From positions 1,066,001-1,130,000 of the forward strand of contig JAGFBZ010000940.1 of assembly GCA_018398805.1 (NCBI GenBank): a stretch of DNA of 64,000 bases, written 5' to 3'. How positions within the stretch are numbered: the stretch's first letter is position 1; every line of letters starts with the position of its first letter. The notes under the pieces were generated by a model, which did no database searches, had not been told where the DNA came from, and saw nothing but the letters and a program-made list of their open reading frames with translations. Origin of the DNA: Hirundichthys speculiger (taxonomy: Eukaryota > Chordata > Actinopteri > Beloniformes > Exocoetidae). A program made the position numbers and the translations under genes. This document shows, one piece after another, positions 57,651 to 64,000 of the stretch.

Positions 57651-58756
57651 ACATCTGCTTTATGCTGTGTTTTCAAACAAAATGACAATCACCTTTTCTG
57701 CCAAAATTAATTACATTTTTCCTGATGAATGAAATCAATATCAGTATTTTTTTCTCTAAGCTTTTTAAAACAATGGGATGGAAGACATTTATTTAATTTC
57801 ATGAAAAGTTTTATAAAATGATACGAAAACTTTGATCTTCAGTTTGTTAAGTTGTTTAAACCTTTATGTTATAGGCACAAGTATCAAGAAAATGTTTTTT
57901 TGGAGCGCTTAGTAACCAACTTGACTGTATTTAGAAAATGTTGAATTTTGTTCCAGCAACATGCTTGAAAAAATGTCACCAAAATAAAACAAATTCTCCA
58001 GAAATAAAAAATACAAATGGGAGAGGGTCAACAAAAAAAAACAAACAAACAATTTATCGAGTTTAATGGTCAGTTGCACTGTGCAAGTGTGCACAGATGA
58101 AGGTATGAAATAAAGACTGATTTGAGAAGTAAATGTAGTTTTATGAATTCTTATCATATTCGACACTATTTTCTACTTTGTGTGTATTATGTAGGTTCAT
58201 CACGGGCACAATTCATTCTTTTATTAATGGGACACCCTGTTTCAGTATTGTGCTAGAGTATCCATAAATGCTATAGTTTTTGTGAGAAACTTCCAGATTC
58301 CTTGACTACAGCTTTCTTGGTAGCGCTCTTGCTTTGTCCTTGGAGAAAAGTCTTCCTTTTTAACTTCAACAGAAAATGCGTTATGTATTAGAAAATCCTA
58401 ATAATGAGATGTTAAATTGGAGAACATGGAATTAGCAGTGTAGAATATTGTAGGAACATAAGTACATAAAATATTTAGAGCTGAAATAATGTTTTGACTA
58501 TCAAGGCCTATTTAGAACCTGAACTTCAAGAATGGAATAACAGGCCTCTGTGATGTCATAGAAGCTACCAAATAGAATGATGTAACGGACCAGAATGTAG
58601 AACTCTCTCAGAGTGAAGATACGCCAACAGCATTACTGGATTTGAACCTTTGAATTCATCAAAGTCATTAGTGTTTGAACTTTTTCATACGATACTTGTT
58701 TTGTAACATCATTTTTGAGGAGAAACTCTAAAGAACATTCCAGAGACGTCAACTTG

Positions 58757-58970
58757 GTGAGTTGAGCATCAATTTTATATCTCTTTTCCCAATCACAAAA
58801 CATTTATACTATACTTTATTATTCCAGTGCAATTTTATCTTCAAGACAGAATATAAATACAAATCTTAACAAACTGTTTTAAAACAAACAAAAACAATGT
58901 TATTTATCTATCAATTCTTTGGATAACAAAAAAAAAAAAAGGTACGAGGAGCGAGTTCCTTTTTCTCCTG
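58757..58970 (+). promoter_or_regulatory. 5' region of the HIPK-like gene; start-codon uncertainty
   Basis: A good donor (TTG|GTGAGT) at 58756/58757 suggests an upstream 5' exon. The best acceptor before the kinase frame is TGATGTCTTCAG at 58980, preceded by CCTTTTTCTCC. If that acceptor is used, the ATG at 58971 is spliced out, and the inferred upstream exon carries a TAA in the kinase frame with no later ATG. If transcription runs through, ATG 58971 is the start. Confidence 0.4.
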
Positions 58971-61999
<3,029 letters not shown>

Positions 62000-62049
62000 C
62001 CTTCAGCCTGTTTTTGTTGACAATGTTTTTGTTCCCCCTTTTTTTTCGC

Positions 62050-62055
62050 AATAAA
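62050..62055 (+). promoter_or_regulatory. Poly(A) signal AATAAA, HIPK-like gene
   Basis: Canonical hexamer 51 bp after the stop, followed by A-rich and then T-rich sequence. Confidence 0.75.
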
Positions 62056-62059
62056 AAAA

Positions 62060-63230
62060 AACTGAATTGAATCCTTTTAATTCTGAATTTGCTCTTCTAT
62101 TTTTTACAAAGTGCTTCAGAATGTGCTCTCATTTTCATTCACAACCAAGTTCATGTTCTTCGTTTCTTTTTCTGTTCATGCGATGCTTTTTTGATCTTTT
62201 TCCTCTCTCAAATTTATAAAACACAAACTCAGAGTCACACTAAAGAAAAAGAGAAACAAAGAAAAAGATTCAAATAATGTTAAACTGTTGTAATTGGGTC
62301 ATATGACTTCATTTCGTTAATAAAATTAGTTTTGCATCTCATCTCGATGGCCCTGGGAGGGTAAACATGTGGCTTTATATAAAAATGAATGCAAATATAA
62401 AGTGTACACATACAAAAAAATCTGGAAATGGTGTAAACAAAGGAAACTGATTTTTAAAAGCTACAAAGAGAGACCAGGTCCTCTTCTATAAGACATTATT
62501 GGCTTGCACTGCAGACACACAAGCATCATTTCACCCAGACCGCTCATGGAAACAGGTAAGCGGTTACACGTCACTTCCTGTACCTGACATGAGGTGTTAG
62601 AGAAAGCCCAATAAATATTTGTCATGTTGGTTTTAATGTGTACAACGTACCTTCATGTATTTTAATCTTACAGGTGTCGACTTTACATTTTGTAAATTTT
62701 ATGATCATCAAACCTTAAAGAAAAGTTTTTTTTTAAATCAAAATTTAAAAACTGAAAAAATGATTTTTTTCAAAATGAATTTTGAATGGATCCCAATGGA
62801 TTTACTGTATTGGTCCAGGAAACCTGGGGCAATTTTCTGCTCGATAAGGAAATGTGTTACCATGAAATGAATGTTTTTAGGGATCCTGTGCTCTCTGCAG
62901 TGTTTTCTCTTCTATTTAATCTCATTCATTCAGTTACATTCTTTTGGTGTGTAAACTATAAATTTGAAAGATCAAAGTGGAAACCTGACAATAATAAAAA
63001 ATAAGCTGTTCTGTGTTACTGCTAGAATTTGATTTTAAATTCTGTGCTGCACTGATTAAAATAACTTATAAGTGGTGGGCCCATACCAGTTAGAAATGAC
63101 TGCTTCAACTGCAAAATAATCTGGAAAACAGATAATACATCAGTTTAACACAAATTCATTGAAATGCATCGCTTTCATAATTTATGTCAGGAACAATCAG
63201 CGTTAAATGCGTTTACATGCATCTGTTTAT
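62060..63230. other. Gene-free interval
   Basis: AT-rich; no supported feature. Confidence 0.45.
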
Positions 63231-63234
63231 GTAG

Positions 63235-63535
63235 TCATTTCCTTCATTCTTTGATTACCCAGCTGGTCTTCATCAGGAAGGTCCCTCCATATGATCCAGG
63301 TCCTGGTCCAGGTTTCTTCCTCTTAAAGTGGAGTTTTTTCTTGCCACTGTTTAACTTAAAGGTTTTTTTTCTCCCACTGTGGGAGTTTTTTTTACTTGCC
63401 ATTATCCTTAATTTGGATTTAATATTGTAAATTTAGTTAATGATATTTGCTCGGGGGTCATGATCTGGGTCTCTGTAAAGTGCCTAGAGACAATTCACAT
63501 TGTAACAGACGCTATACAAAAAAAAAATTGAATTA
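63235..63535 (+). repeat. L2 LINE 3' region, 5'-truncated copy
   Basis: Matches the end of the 49.3-55.8 kb L2: CAGCTGGTCTTCATCAGGAA, CCATATGATCCAGGTCCTG, TCTTAAAGTGGAG, TTAATGATATTTGCTCGGGG, GAGACAATTCACATTGTAAC and GACGCTATACAAAAAAAAAA, then TTGAATTAAATG. It is a well-preserved 300-bp tail. Confidence 0.9.
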
Positions 63536-63539
63536 AATG

Positions 63540-64000
63540 CTTATTTGCTGCGTCAAAAGTTTGTACGGTAGTTTATCTTTTTTACACTGGTAAATGATTG
63601 TTAGATTAATTATTTTTGAAAGAAGACAGTAGACAGAGACATCAGCTTCTTTCTTATTCTCTCTGAATGCTTGATATTGCTGCTGGACATTTGCAGAGCA
63701 AAATAAACCTTCCAACAGCCACAAACAGATATTAAACTCCCATGTGATGTTTAATAATAAGTACAGAGATTTAGTGATACACTGATCAGCTTTTATTTTC
63801 TGTTTTCTGCCTTTAAGGGCTGCATACCAGCATATTTACATGTGCTGTAAATGTATTCACATTCACATGACACACTTTCATATTAAAGTGGTGTAAAGTC
63901 AGTAAAATCTTTAGAGCCTTACTCCTGGGGGATGATGTAGAATAGAAAAGGCATGAGTGCGAAGCAGAGTTGGGGGTAGCAGAGGTTAAAATGTTGAGGT
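63540..64000. other. Window end, nothing recognised
   Basis: AT-rich sequence without a supported exon or repeat. Confidence 0.4.

Overview
This window is nuclear DNA from a ray-finned fish, most likely a percomorph teleost. The evidence is AT-rich intergenic DNA, short-exon genes with GT-AG introns, teleost-type L2, jockey/Rex-type and tRNA-SINE retroposons, hAT, Harbinger and Tc1-like DNA elements, and many CA, ATCC and CT microsatellites. Nothing prokaryotic, no rRNA, no functional tRNA, no CRISPR and no recognisable viral gene was seen.

Four genes are well supported. (1) Positions 562-9621, + strand: the last eight exons of an integrin alpha subunit, best matched to integrin alpha-5 (itga5), from the membrane-proximal ectodomain through the transmembrane helix and GFFKR tail, with a poly(A) signal at 10247. 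A degenerate telomere-type CCCTAA tract lies about 40 bp beyond it. (2) Positions 14085-19400, + strand: a short (176 aa) gene encoding only an F-box-associated (FBA) sugar-binding-type domain of the FBXO2/6/44/NCCRP1 family, with a TATA promoter next to a TG tract. (3) Positions 21930-21005, - strand: svbp (small vasohibin-binding protein), a 66-aa microprotein in two coding exons, convergent with gene 2. (4) Positions 58971-61999, + strand: an 11-exon HIPK-like protein kinase with an intact catalytic core but an altered activation loop.

Between 22 and 58.9 kb I see no convincing host gene. The space is built from transposable elements, many nested. The clearest stack is 49.3-55.8 kb: an L2 retrotransposon split in its ORF by an internally deleted Harbinger element (TSD TCA) and in its 3' region by a hAT element (TSD TTTATATG) that itself carries a tRNA-like repeat and another L2 tail. 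A second stack at 37.7-40.9 kb is a hAT-type element holding an antisense jockey/Rex-type LINE that has itself received two SINE-like insertions. A third lies in the last itga5 intron, where a MADF-domain remnant is cut by a small TIR element with a 5-bp duplication (GATAG). A fourth, in the long itga5 intron, is an antisense LINE split by a retroposon whose sister copy lies inverted at 35.3-36.0 kb.

The genes do not form a pathway. I found no clearly new biological system. The most interesting items are the nested-transposon stratigraphy, the derived HIPK-like kinase and the FBA-only gene. All exon calls come from reading the sequence and from remembered family sequences; no alignment or search was run.
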